In this document: positions 7,099 to 15,979 of the stretch, piece after piece
How the letters are laid out: the number at the start of each line of letters is the position of its first letter
Numbering within the stretch: position 1 is the first letter of the stretch
DNA from: RGIG3077 sp964490175
GTDB lineage: Bacteria; Bacillota; Clostridia; Oscillospirales; Ruminococcaceae
Assembly (NCBI GenBank): GCA_964490175.1
Contig: CAZBAI010000002.1
Location: 34,732 to 98,731, forward strand
DNA: 64,000 nucleotides
Reading direction: 5' to 3'
Notes under the pieces: generated by a model
What the model saw: the letters and a program-made list of their open reading frames with translations, nothing else
Told to the model about the DNA's origin: nothing
The model's database searches: none
Made by a program: the position numbers and the translations under genes

Positions 7099-10000
7099 AT
7101 GGCAGAAAAAATGCTTTTTTGCGATAAATGGGAGTTTTCAAAAAATCCCGTAAATACGCAATATTCGGATGAGCTTGATTTTAAACCTGTCGATATTCCG
7201 CATGACTGGCTGATATATGATGTCAACAGGCTTTATGAATCTTCGACAGGTTGGTATCGCCGAAAATTTGTTTGTCAAATTGCGGAAAATCAACGTTATG
7301 CATTAAGGTTTGAGGGCGTTTATATGGACAGCAAAGTCTTTGTAAACGGCGCTTTGGCAATTGAGTGGAAATACGGATATTCAACATTTGAAACCGATAT
7401 TACGAGATATTTGCGCAGTGGCGAAAATTTGATTACGGTTTGCGTCAATCACGTTGCCCCAAATTCAAGGTGGTACTCCGGTGCGGGAATTTTTCGCCGT
7501 GTGCAGCTTTTGACCTATAATGATTGTCACATTTGTTCAGATGGGGTTTACATCAGCGCAAGTGTTGACGGATGCGTGAAAATTTCAACCGAGGTTGAGC
7601 GAAACGCAAACACTTCGCTTTCAAAGCTTTGGCTGCGCCACAGCGTTTTTGACGGCGATACTTTGGTTTCGCAAATCAGCCGTGGGTGCTGCGGCGTTGA
7701 CAAAAGCCTTGTTTGCGAGCTTTGCCTGAACGAGGGATATGCTTATTCGCTCAACAACGATACTTTAAAAGTTGAAAATCCCACGCTTTGGGATATTGAT
7801 AACCCTAAGCTTTATACGTTGAAAACCGAGCTGTTTTGCGATGATAGCTTGCTGGATACGCAAAATAACAGCTTTGGATTTCGCAAAATCGAGTTTAACT
7901 GCAATGAAGGTTTCTTTTTAAACGGCAGGCATTTGAAATTAAACGGCTGTTGTGAACATCACGATTTAGGTGCACTCGGTGCGGCTTTTAATATTAACGC
8001 TATGCGCCGCAAGCTTGAAGAGTTGAGAACTATCGGCATAAATTCAATCCGCACAAGCCACAATATGCCCGCAAAAGAGCTTATGGAACTTGCCGATGAA
8101 ATGGGCTTTTTGATTTTGTCTGAGGGCTTTGATATGTGGGAAATGCCCAAGACCGAGTATGATTATGCAAGGTTTTTTAAAGATTGGGTCGCAAAGGACG
8201 TTGCTTCGTGGGTGCGCCGTGACAGGAATCATCCGTCGCTTATCGGTTGGAGTATCGGCAATGAAATTTACGATACGCACGCCGGCGAAAGGGGACAGGA
8301 GATTGCTTCGCTGCTTAAAGCTCTTGTTTGCAAGCATGATTTTTGGGGCAACGGTGTTGTTACAATCGGCTCAAACTATATGGTCAGCGAAAATGCACGC
8401 AGATGCAGCGATATTTTAAAAATTGCCGGATATAATTATGCCGAAAGGCTTTATGATGAGCACCATAAAATCTATCCCGAATGGGCGATATACGGCTCTG
8501 AAACCGCCTCGACACTGCAAAGCCGAGGAATCTATCATTTTCCGCTTTCGCAGTCGGTTCTTTCCGATTCCGACGAGCAATGTTCGGCGCTTGGAAACTG
8601 CACAACCGGATGGGGTGCGAGAAATACCGAATATTGCATTATTGCCGACAGAAACGCCAAATTCAGCGCAGGGCAATATATATGGACGGGCTTTGACTAT
8701 ATCGGCGAGCCGACGCCTTATTCGACCAAAAACAGTTATTTCGGTCAATTTGATACAGCCGGATTTGAAAAAGACAGCGCCTATATATACAAGGCGGAAT
8801 GGACGGATTACAAAACAGCACCGTTTGTGCATATTTTTCCGTATTGGGATTTTTCCGATAATCAGGATATTGACGTCAGAGTGACGACAAACGCACCGTT
8901 TGTAAAGCTTTATTTTAACGGAAATGAGGTCGCCTGCAAAAAAATCGACCATATTTCGGGGAACGAGCTTACGCTTGATACGGTTTTGAAATATCAAAAG
9001 GGTGAGCTTTGTGCCGTTGCCTATGACGAAAACGGCTGCGAAATTGCGAGAGATTATAAAAAATCTTTCGGCGACGCCGAAAAAATAGTGCTTAAAGCCG
9101 ATAAAACACAAATCAACGCAAACGGCACCGATTTGATTTTTGTTGAAATTTCAATGCTTGATAAAAACGGCGTTTGCGTTGAGAATGCAAACAACCGTGT
9201 GTTTGTTGATGTAAAGGGCGCAGGCAGGCTGGTTGGACTTGATAACGGCGATTCGACCGACTATGACCAGTATAAAGGCACTTCACGCAGGCTTTTTTCG
9301 GGCAAGTTGCTTGCCATAATCGCCGCCAAAACAGAATGCGGCGAAATTGAGCTTAAAGTTTCATCACCCGGACTTGAAAGCGTGAATGCGACGTTTTTGT
9401 CGAAGAAATGCGATGAAGTGCAAGGTGTATCGGCAAGTGATGAAAACTGCGCTATGCCTTGCGAATGTATTGATGTGCAAAACGATATTCCGGTGAGAAA
9501 AATTTCATTTGAAAGCAATGCTGTGCATTTTGATGAAAATTGCCGTGAAATTGATTTTAAGGTTATCGTTAATCCTTGCAATGCGGCATATGCAAACGAA
9601 ATTGAATACCGCATGACAACCGCACTCGGCATAAACACAAATCTGGCTGAAATTTCAAAGGTCGAAAACGGCATTGTCAGCGTAAAATGCAACGGCGACG
9701 GTGAATTTTATCTGCGTGCGCTTTGCAAAAACGGCACACCGAAATATCATATAATTTCCGCTTTAAAGCTTACATCAAGCGGAATCGGCAGTGCGACTTT
9801 TAATCCTTATGAGCTTGTGCTCGGCGGATTACGCACCATAGAAAGTGAAAATATCACCAACGGCGTTGACAGCGGCGCAAACTTTGCCGGCGAAAACAGC
9901 TATTTCGGCTTTGAAAATGTTGATTTCGGTAAAATCGGCAGCGACACTATTTCGCTCCCGATATTCGCCAATATGTCAACCCCGGTGAGAATCAAAGTGT

Positions 10001-10545
10001 TTGACGGCACGCCCGAAAACGGCGAATTGCTCGGCGATTTTGAATATTTTAAAGAGCCGATTTGGATGACCTATCAAAGTCAAACTTACAAGCTTTCCAA
10101 AACGCTTAAGGGCATTCACACAATCAGCTTTCAATCAAGCTATTGCTTTAATATTCAGGGATTTGTGTTTGAAAAGCAAAATAAAGAGTTTGCCCGAATT
10201 TTCGCTGTCGATAACGATAATATTTACGGCGATAAATTTAAAGTGAATGAAAATGACGTTACCGGAATCGGCAACAATGTTCAGATTGAATTCGGTGAAT
10301 TTGATTTTGGTGAAAAATCACCCCATGCCGTTGCGATTACCGGCAAATCAAAGCTTGAGCGCAACAGCATAAATATGATGATTGACGGCGAAAAGCAAGA
10401 GCGTATTGTGATTGAATTTGAAAAATCCGATGAATATACCGAGCGTGTGTTTAAGCTTGCTCCGATATTCGGCAAGGTAAAAATCTCGTTTACGTTTTTG
10501 CCCGGCAGCGATTTTGATTTTGAATCTTTTAGATTTGTAGAATGA
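7099..10545 (+). CDS. Glycoside hydrolase family 2 beta-galactosidase-like enzyme
   Basis: A 1148-residue GH2 enzyme. The N-terminal sugar-binding jelly roll is seen in DWLIYDVNRLYESSTGWYRRKF. An Ig-like domain follows, then the TIM barrel with the Arg-x-x-H motif (GINSIRTSHNMP). The acid/base Glu is E389 (GWSIGNEIYD) and the nucleophile is E468 (AIYGSETAST). Residues after about 600 hold further beta-rich domains: an Ig-like stretch with KADKTQINANGTDLIFVEIS and a C-terminal region that may bind carbohydrate. No signal peptide is visible, so it is cytoplasmic and would act on imported galactosides. GAGGAG precedes the ATG. Beta-galactosidase is the best guess; other GH2 specificities are possible. 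It stands alone, without transporter neighbours. Confidence 0.9.
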   Translation: MAEKMLFCDKWEFSKNPVNTQYSDELDFKPVDIPHDWLIYDVNRLYESSTGWYRRKFVCQIAENQRYALRFEGVYMDSKVFVNGALAIEWKYGYSTFETDITRYLRSGENLITVCVNHVAPNSRWYSGAGIFRRVQLLTYNDCHICSDGVYISASVDGCVKISTEVERNANTSLSKLWLRHSVFDGDTLVSQISRGCCGVDKSLVCELCLNEGYAYSLNNDTLKVENPTLWDIDNPKLYTLKTELFCDDSLLDTQNNSFGFRKIEFNCNEGFFLNGRHLKLNGCCEHHDLGALGAAFNINAMRRKLEELRTIGINSIRTSHNMPAKELMELADEMGFLILSEGFDMWEMPKTEYDYARFFKDWVAKDVASWVRRDRNHPSLIGWSIGNEIYDTHAGERGQEIASLLKALVCKHDFWGNGVVTIGSNYMVSENARRCSDILKIAGYNYAERLYDEHHKIYPEWAIYGSETASTLQSRGIYHFPLSQSVLSDSDEQCSALGNCTTGWGARNTEYCIIADRNAKFSAGQYIWTGFDYIGEPTPYSTKNSYFGQFDTAGFEKDSAYIYKAEWTDYKTAPFVHIFPYWDFSDNQDIDVRVTTNAPFVKLYFNGNEVACKKIDHISGNELTLDTVLKYQKGELCAVAYDENGCEIARDYKKSFGDAEKIVLKADKTQINANGTDLIFVEISMLDKNGVCVENANNRVFVDVKGAGRLVGLDNGDSTDYDQYKGTSRRLFSGKLLAIIAAKTECGEIELKVSSPGLESVNATFLSKKCDEVQGVSASDENCAMPCECIDVQNDIPVRKISFESNAVHFDENCREIDFKVIVNPCNAAYANEIEYRMTTALGINTNLAEISKVENGIVSVKCNGDGEFYLRALCKNGTPKYHIISALKLTSSGIGSATFNPYELVLGGLRTIESENITNGVDSGANFAGENSYFGFENVDFGKIGSDTISLPIFANMSTPVRIKVFDGTPENGELLGDFEYFKEPIWMTYQSQTYKLSKTLKGIHTISFQSSYCFNIQGFVFEKQNKEFARIFAVDNDNIYGDKFKVNENDVTGIGNNVQIEFGEFDFGEKSPHAVAITGKSKLERNSINMMIDGEKQERIVIEFEKSDEYTERVFKLAPIFGKVKISFTFLPGSDFDFESFRFVE

Positions 10546-10552
10546 CGCATTT

Positions 10553-10603
10553 AAAAAGGCAGATTATGCGCTTTGGTGTAAAAAGCATAATCTGCCTTGG
10601 CAT
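10553..10603. terminator. Bidirectional terminator between GH2 and atp genes
   Basis: A 14-bp perfect stem (10556-10569 with 10585-10598, AAGGCAGATTATGC). The minus-strand side carries a T-run, so it mainly ends the atp operon. Confidence 0.8.
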
Positions 10604-10622
10604 TTTGTACAGCCGAAATATT

Positions 10623-10883
10623 TTAATCTTGATTCAGTGATATTGAAGTGAAAACAGCGTTATTATTTGCAACCGTTAAAATTCCGCCGCCGCAAACGGC
10701 GGTTTTTTTTGTATCGTCATCAAGTAAAACGGTCAGTTCGGAGGGCACAACAGTCGTTACAAAGTCGCAGTGCCCCGCCATGATTGCAAGAAAGCCCTCG
10801 CTGCCTCTTACATCAAGCCGCACGGCGTCGCCTTCAAACCATTTGCCGTTTGGTGTGGCAATAGTGAGATGAAAAGTATTCAA
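10623..10883 (-). CDS. atpC: ATP synthase F1 epsilon subunit, short form
   Basis: An 86-residue epsilon subunit, the part of the central stalk that links gamma to the c-ring. It contains the N-terminal beta-sandwich: FHLTIATPNGKWFEGDAVRL, SEGFLAIMAGHCDFVTTVVP and the GGGILTVANNNAVF strand pair. It stops at ISLNQD, where the usual roughly 130-residue protein continues into a two-helix C-terminal domain. That domain inhibits ATP hydrolysis in many bacteria and is absent here. The coding end is clean and followed by a terminator, so this looks like the native form. It overlaps the atpD stop by four bases. Confidence 0.93.
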   Translation of the reverse strand: MNTFHLTIATPNGKWFEGDAVRLDVRGSEGFLAIMAGHCDFVTTVVPSELTVLLDDDTKKTAVCGGGILTVANNNAVFTSISLNQD

Positions 10884-12280
10884 GACAGCGCACCTCTTGA
10901 TTTTTCAACGGCTTCATCAATAGTTCCCACAAAGAGAAAAGCCGATTCGGGCAAATCATCATGCCTGCCCTCGATAATTTCCTTAAATCCTCTGACGGTT
11001 TCCGAAACGGTGACATATTTTCCTTTAATTCCGGTAAATTTTTCCGAAACGTCAAACGGCTGTGAAAGAAAACGCTGTATCTTTCTTGCCCTTGAAACCA
11101 AAAGCTTGTCGGAATCGGAAAGCTCATCCATGCCCATAATGGCGATAATATCCGTAAGTTCGTTATATCTTTGCAAAATGCGTTGAACTTCCTTTGCAAC
11201 CTCATAATGCTCTTTTCCGACAATATCGGGAGAGAGTATGCGGCTTGTGGATTCAAGCGGATCTACTGCGGGATATATTCCCTGCGAAGCTATGCTTCTG
11301 GCAAGAACGGTTGTTGCGTCGAGGTGGGCAAAAGTTGTGGCAGGGGCAGGGTCGGTGAGGTCATCGGCAGGGACGTAAACGGCTTGAATGGAAGTTATCG
11401 AGCCTTTTTTTGTTGATGTAATGCGTTCTTGCAACGCACCCATTTCCGTGGCAAGCGTAGGTTGATATCCTACTGCCGAGGGCATTCTGCCAAGCAATGC
11501 GGAAACTTCGCTTCCTGCTTGGGTAAATCTGAAAATATTGTCAATAAATAAAAGAACATCACTGCGTTTTTCATCACGAAAATATTCAGCCATTGTCAAT
11601 CCGGAAAGAGCAACACGCATACGTGCTCCGGGCGGCTCGTTCATCTGTCCGTATACAAGCGCCGTATTTGAAAGCACGCCGGATTGTTTCATTTCGTTGT
11701 AAAGGTCGTTTCCCTCACGAGTGCGTTCACCCACGCCGGAAAATACGGAAATTCCGCCGTGCTCTTTGGCAATATTATTGATAAGCTCCATAATCAAAAC
11801 GGTTTTGCCGACGCCTGCGCCGCCGAACAGACCGATTTTGCCGCCCTTTGAATATGGGCAGATAAGGTCGATTACCTTTATTCCCGTTTCAAAGATTTCG
11901 GTTTCGGTAGAAAGCTCGTCATACTTAGGGGCGCTTTGATGAATATTGCGCCGCAGAGCCGTTTTCGGCGTGGGCATATTATCGACAGCCTCGCCGAGAA
12001 CGTTAAAAATTCTTCCCAAGGTTTCATCGCCGACGGGCACACTGATAGGTGCGCCTGTATCGGTAACATCAACGCCTCTTGCAAGTCCGTCCGTTGAGGA
12101 CATTGCAATGCATCTGGCGGTGCTGTTTCCGATATGCTGAGCCACTTCAACGGTTAATGTGCGTTCGCCTATCGGCATTGTCAGCGCATTAAGAATTTCG
12201 GGCAGTTGATTTTCGCTAAAGCGCACATCGACAACAGGCCCCATAACCTGAACGACTTTTCCGATATTTGTTTTATTCAA
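10880..12280 (-). CDS. atpD: ATP synthase F1 beta subunit
   Basis: The 466-residue catalytic beta subunit of the F1 head. The Walker A motif is GGAGVGKTVL (near residue 155), followed by GERTREGNDLYNEM with the catalytic Glu. Further motifs are YGQMNEPPGARMRVALSGLT, the Walker B segment DVLLFIDNIFRFTQAGSEVS, and the DELSEED-region equivalent GMDELSDSDK. Three copies alternate with alpha subunits to make ATP from ADP and phosphate. It lies between atpG (18 bases upstream) and atpC (overlapping). Length and motifs are standard. Confidence 0.98.
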   Translation of the reverse strand: MNKTNIGKVVQVMGPVVDVRFSENQLPEILNALTMPIGERTLTVEVAQHIGNSTARCIAMSSTDGLARGVDVTDTGAPISVPVGDETLGRIFNVLGEAVDNMPTPKTALRRNIHQSAPKYDELSTETEIFETGIKVIDLICPYSKGGKIGLFGGAGVGKTVLIMELINNIAKEHGGISVFSGVGERTREGNDLYNEMKQSGVLSNTALVYGQMNEPPGARMRVALSGLTMAEYFRDEKRSDVLLFIDNIFRFTQAGSEVSALLGRMPSAVGYQPTLATEMGALQERITSTKKGSITSIQAVYVPADDLTDPAPATTFAHLDATTVLARSIASQGIYPAVDPLESTSRILSPDIVGKEHYEVAKEVQRILQRYNELTDIIAIMGMDELSDSDKLLVSRARKIQRFLSQPFDVSEKFTGIKGKYVTVSETVRGFKEIIEGRHDDLPESAFLFVGTIDEAVEKSRGALS

Positions 12281-12298
12281 TTATATCCACCCTTTCGA

Positions 12299-13099
12299 CT
12301 AATCGCCGCTGCCTGCAACGATTTCGGTAATTTCCTGAGTGATTGCACTTTGCCTTGCACGGTTATATTCAAGCGCAAGGTCATCAAGCATTTGCCTTGC
12401 GTTTTTCCCTGCCGAATCCATTGCAAGCCGCCTTGCGGTGACTTCGCTTGCAAAGCTTTCTCTTATACACGCTGTCAGCAAGCCCGCAACATATTCACGC
12501 ACGGCATTGTTTAAAATCGAGATACAATCCGGCTCAAAAACAGTGCCTTTGTTTTCGCACGGCGTTTTTTTAAGCGGCAAAAGCCACAAAATTTGCGCAC
12601 GCTGTTCCATCACCGAAACATATTGCGTATATATAACGCCAAGGCGGTCAAATTCATCATTTGCAAATTGGGTGCAAAGCTCATCGCTTAGCTTGCAGGC
12701 TTGTAAATCCGAAAAATGCTCTGATGAAACGCTTTCGCAGTCGAATCTGTCGCACGCACGCTTGCCTATGGGGAAAATTTGCGCATCGGCAAAACTTTCG
12801 CACAGTCTGAATACGTTTGCGTTATAGCCGCCTGCCATGCCTCTGTCGCCCGCAATTGCTATGATTTTTGTCCGTATTGTGTTTGCGGTGCGCAAATACG
12901 GGCTTTTAAGGCAATCATCGGTGCCTGTCAGCAGTGACATTGCGTTTTTGAGCAATTCGGCATATTCCTTGGCATTTTGCATATTTTCATTTGCACGCTT
13001 TATTTTTGAAGATGCGACAAGTCCCATGGCGTTTGTCAGTTGCAGTGTGGAATTGACGCTTTTTATTCTGATACGCAGCGCCTTTGAGTTACTGCTCAT
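12299..13099 (-). CDS. atpG: ATP synthase F1 gamma subunit
   Basis: A 266-residue gamma subunit forming the rotating shaft. The long N-terminal helix starts RIKSVNSTLQLTNAMGLVAS and the C-terminal helix ends NARQMLDDLALEYNRARQSA-ITQEITEIV, the family signature. The middle Rossmann-like part (IAIAGDRGMAGGYNANVFR) is present. It is slightly shorter than the usual 285 residues, with the shortening in the central region. It sits four bases after atpA and 18 bases before atpD. Confidence 0.95.
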   Translation of the reverse strand: MSSNSKALRIRIKSVNSTLQLTNAMGLVASSKIKRANENMQNAKEYAELLKNAMSLLTGTDDCLKSPYLRTANTIRTKIIAIAGDRGMAGGYNANVFRLCESFADAQIFPIGKRACDRFDCESVSSEHFSDLQACKLSDELCTQFANDEFDRLGVIYTQYVSVMEQRAQILWLLPLKKTPCENKGTVFEPDCISILNNAVREYVAGLLTACIRESFASEVTARRLAMDSAGKNARQMLDDLALEYNRARQSAITQEITEIVAGSGD

Positions 13100-13103
13100 A
13101 GGG

Positions 13104-14594
13104 TCATACCTGCATTTCCTTTAAAATCAATTTCAGCTTTTCTTCATCGTCGTGCTCAAACAAGCCGCTTTCGATTCTTTCAAGCCAATCTGTATATTGA
13201 GCGTTCAGCCTTGCATAAAGCCGAGCCTCATATTTTTGCACATTTTCAATATCGACAGAATCAAGATACCCCTTTGTGGCGGCATAAATAATCGCTACCT
13301 GACATCCCGGTCTTATAGGTGCGTTTCTGCCTTGCTTTAATATTTCGATAATGCGCTGACCTAAGGCAAGTCTTGCCTTTGTGTCGGCGTCAAGATCACT
13401 GCCGAACTGTGCAAACGCCTGCAATTCACGGTACTGCGAATACAGCAATTTCAGTTCGCCCGAAACCTTTTTCATCGCTTTAAGCTGTGCCGAGCCGCCT
13501 ACACGACTGACTGAAATACCCGGGTTTATAGCGGGGATAATGCCCGAATGAAACAGCTCGGTTTCGAGAAAAATCTGTCCGTCGGTAATTGAAATAACAT
13601 TTGTCGGTATATATGCCGAGACATCGCCTGCTTGAGTTTCGATAATCGGCAAAGCGGTGATAGACCCTCCGCCGTATTCATCACTAACGCACGCCGCACG
13701 TTCAAGCAGCCTTGAATGAAGATAGAACACATCGCCCGGATACGCCTCTCTTCCGGGAGGACGGCGTATCAGCAACGACAAAGCACGGTATGCAACGGCG
13801 TGTTTGCTCAAATCGTCATAAACAATCAAAACATCCTTGCCCTGCTCACGAAAATATTCTGCCATTGCACAGCCGCTGTAAGGTGCGATATATTGAAGCG
13901 GTGAGCTTTCGGAGGCGCTTGCCGAAACGATTATGGTATGTTCCATAGCGCCGTTGGCGTAAAGCTCGTCGGCAATTCTCGCAACCGAAGCGCTTTTTTG
14001 ACCGATTGCGACATAAATGCAGATAACGTTTGTGTTTTTTTGGTTGATAATTGTGTCGATTGCGATTTCGGTTTTGCCTGTTTGCCTGTCGCCGATAATC
14101 AGCTCACGCTGACCCTTGCCGATAGGAATCATACCGTCAATCGCCTTGATTCCGGTTTGCAAAGGCTGATTTACGCTTTTTCGTTCAATAATGCCGGGCG
14201 CCTGCGCTTCGACAGGGCGTGTGCCCGCATATTCGATAGGGCCTTTGCCGTCGATAGGCTCGCCGAGTGCGTTGACAACACGTGAAAGAAGCTTTTCGCC
14301 GACGGGAACCGACAAAACCTTGCCTGTTCGCCGCACGCTTGAGCCTTCTTTGATATTGTTTTTGTTTGAAAGCAAAGCGACGGAAACGGTTTCTTCTTCA
14401 AGATTTTGCGCCATTCCGAAGGTCGAATCTTCAAATTCGAGCAATTCGTTGGCCATACAGTCAGAAAGACCGTAAACCCTTGCTATTCCGTCGCCGACAA
14501 GAATTACTTTGCCGGTTTGCGACATTTCCGTGCGTGCTTTATAGTTTTCAATCTGCGATTTTATAACACTGCTGATTTCATCAAGCTTGTTCAT
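13104..14594 (-). CDS. atpA: ATP synthase F1 alpha subunit
   Basis: The 496-residue regulatory alpha subunit. It shows the N-terminal beta-barrel (GKVILVGDGIARVYGLSDCM), the Walker A motif GDRQTGKTEIAIDT and Walker B VLIVYDDLSKHAVAYRALSL. It also has the alpha signature PGREAYPGDVFYLHSRLLER and the arginine finger segment NPGISVSRVGGSAQ. The three alpha subunits alternate with beta in the F1 head and bind nucleotide without turnover. The start overlaps the atpH stop by four bases, indicating translational coupling. Length and motifs are normal. Confidence 0.98.
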   Translation of the reverse strand: MNKLDEISSVIKSQIENYKARTEMSQTGKVILVGDGIARVYGLSDCMANELLEFEDSTFGMAQNLEEETVSVALLSNKNNIKEGSSVRRTGKVLSVPVGEKLLSRVVNALGEPIDGKGPIEYAGTRPVEAQAPGIIERKSVNQPLQTGIKAIDGMIPIGKGQRELIIGDRQTGKTEIAIDTIINQKNTNVICIYVAIGQKSASVARIADELYANGAMEHTIIVSASASESSPLQYIAPYSGCAMAEYFREQGKDVLIVYDDLSKHAVAYRALSLLIRRPPGREAYPGDVFYLHSRLLERAACVSDEYGGGSITALPIIETQAGDVSAYIPTNVISITDGQIFLETELFHSGIIPAINPGISVSRVGGSAQLKAMKKVSGELKLLYSQYRELQAFAQFGSDLDADTKARLALGQRIIEILKQGRNAPIRPGCQVAIIYAATKGYLDSVDIENVQKYEARLYARLNAQYTDWLERIESGLFEHDDEEKLKLILKEMQV

Positions 14595-15121
14595 TTGTTT
14601 ATCACTCCCTTTATGTGACCAAGGCGGCTTGAAAGGCTTGTGTCAAGCGTTTTTCCGTCAATATCGACTTTAATGCCGCCGATGAGAGATTTATCCTCAA
14701 TATATACGGCGTCAACGGATTTTTTTGTCAGCTTTTCAAGCTTGGCGCAAAGCCTTAATTTTTGCGAAGCGTCAAGCGGCATGGCATAATACACAACGGC
14801 TTTAGTACGGTTTTGGGCGCATTGCACTAACTTTGCAAATTCATCAAGGCATTGGCAAAGCAGTTTTATATGTCCGTTTTCACACAAAAGTTTTAAAAAT
14901 GAGATTAAGTGTTCATCAACGGCAGAGGAAAACGCCGTTTCGATAAGCTGTAATCTTTCGGACAAAAGCAACGCCGGCGAAGAAAGCAATTCCGAATAAC
15001 CGCTGTTTTTGCATACAGCATCGTTTATGAGTGCGGATTGGCGCAAAAATTCCTGCGTTTTATTTTCCTCGGCACAAATCGCATAAAGTGCGGCGGCATA
15101 TTCTCTGGCTATATCCGTCAT
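14591..15121 (-). CDS. atpH: ATP synthase F1 delta subunit
   Basis: A 176-residue delta (OSCP-like) subunit that ties the peripheral stalk to the top of F1. The family pattern is seen at the N-terminus (IAREYAAALYAICAEENKT) and in the C-terminal strand segment IEDKSLIGGIKVDIDGKTLDTSLSSRLGHIK, which matches the conserved G-G-x-x-x-x-x-G-x-x-x-D-x-S motif. It overlaps atpF and atpA by four bases on each side, so the genes are translationally coupled. Confidence 0.95.
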   Translation of the reverse strand: MTDIAREYAAALYAICAEENKTQEFLRQSALINDAVCKNSGYSELLSSPALLLSERLQLIETAFSSAVDEHLISFLKLLCENGHIKLLCQCLDEFAKLVQCAQNRTKAVVYYAMPLDASQKLRLCAKLEKLTKKSVDAVYIEDKSLIGGIKVDIDGKTLDTSLSSRLGHIKGVINK

Positions 15122-15630
15122 TGCAAATCACCCATATTGTCAATTTCATCGAAAAATGTGTCAACGAGTTTGTCGTGATCGTTTCGGTTGATTTCACGTT
15201 CAAGCAGTTTTTGAGCGAGCAATGTCGAAGTATCGACAATTTCGCCTTTAATGGTTTCGTTAGCCTTTTTAATTTCAAGCTCGGCGTTTTCCTGCGCTCT
15301 TTTAACGATACTGTCGGCGTCTGCTTTGGCCTTTGCGATTATTTCGCTTTCTCTCTCCTCGGCACTGTCAAGTGCGGATTGTATGATACTTTCCGCTTCA
15401 AGCTTTGCGTTATCAAGCTTTTGGCGATAAGCCTTTTCCTCCTGCATAGCCTGAGTTTTCGCTTTGTCGGCTTGTGAATATGCATCATCTATGCTTTGCT
15501 GACGTGTATTGAGCATTTTTCGTATGGGGTTGTACAAAAATTTCCTGATTATCAAGAAAAGAATCACAAGATTTAAAAGAGATACGATAATCTGCCAGAT
15601 ATTTATCGAAATAACATCTAACGTTTGCAT
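15118..15630 (-). CDS. atpF: ATP synthase Fo b subunit
   Basis: A 170-residue peripheral-stalk subunit. One N-terminal membrane helix (residues 10-28, IWQIIVSLLNLVILFLIIR) is followed by KFLYNPIRKMLNTRQQSIDD and a long charged coiled coil (DKAKTQAMQEEKAYRQKLDN onward). The protein is membrane anchored and dimerises to hold F1 still. It ends by overlapping atpH and begins 34 bases after atpE. Confidence 0.95.
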   Translation of the reverse strand: MQTLDVISINIWQIIVSLLNLVILFLIIRKFLYNPIRKMLNTRQQSIDDAYSQADKAKTQAMQEEKAYRQKLDNAKLEAESIIQSALDSAEERESEIIAKAKADADSIVKRAQENAELEIKKANETIKGEIVDTSTLLAQKLLEREINRNDHDKLVDTFFDEIDNMGDLQ

Positions 15631-15664
15631 AAACTTAAAGCTCCGATTGTTTTAACTGATGTGA

Positions 15665-15952
15665 TTAAAGTGATTTCATAGTTTCAACGAGAATATCAAC
15701 AAGAATATTCGGTGCGACAAATATGAGCAAAATAGCTATTACAAGGGCATAAATACCCGTAGTTTCGGCAATTGCACAGCCCATAAGCATGGTTGAGGTC
15801 ACAGCGCCCTTACTTTCCGGCTGGCGACCGATAGCTTCACAGGCTTTTGCCACTGCGTTTCCCTCACCGATACCGGGTCCGATACCGGCTATCATTGCCA
15901 TGCCGGCGCCGAGTGCACAGCACCCTAAAATAATACCGATTGCAAGTTCCAT
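15665..15952 (-). CDS. atpE: ATP synthase Fo c subunit with two-carboxylate ion site
   Basis: A 95-residue rotor-ring subunit with two membrane helices joined by the polar loop GRQPE (residues 42-46). The ion-binding Glu is E63 in IAETTGIYAL on helix 2. Helix 1 has GPGIGEGNA, placing a second Glu (E30) where Na+-type rings such as that of Ilyobacter have Gln32. T64, T65 and Y68 fill the other Na+ ligand and second-shell positions. This matches the Na+ signature and the two-carboxylate variant described from Fusobacterium. The subunit is therefore probably Na+-coupled. It sits between atpB (27 bases) and atpF. Confidence 0.95.
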   Translation of the reverse strand: MELAIGIILGCCALGAGMAMIAGIGPGIGEGNAVAKACEAIGRQPESKGAVTSTMLMGCAIAETTGIYALVIAILLIFVAPNILVDILVETMKSL

Positions 15953-15979
15953 TTTAATTTACCTCCATAGTGTGATTTT

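Noticed and set aside
8416..9111. 231-codon minus-strand frame inside the GH2 gene
   Set aside because: It is a shadow of GH2 codon usage on the opposite strand, with no recognisable domain and no promoter.
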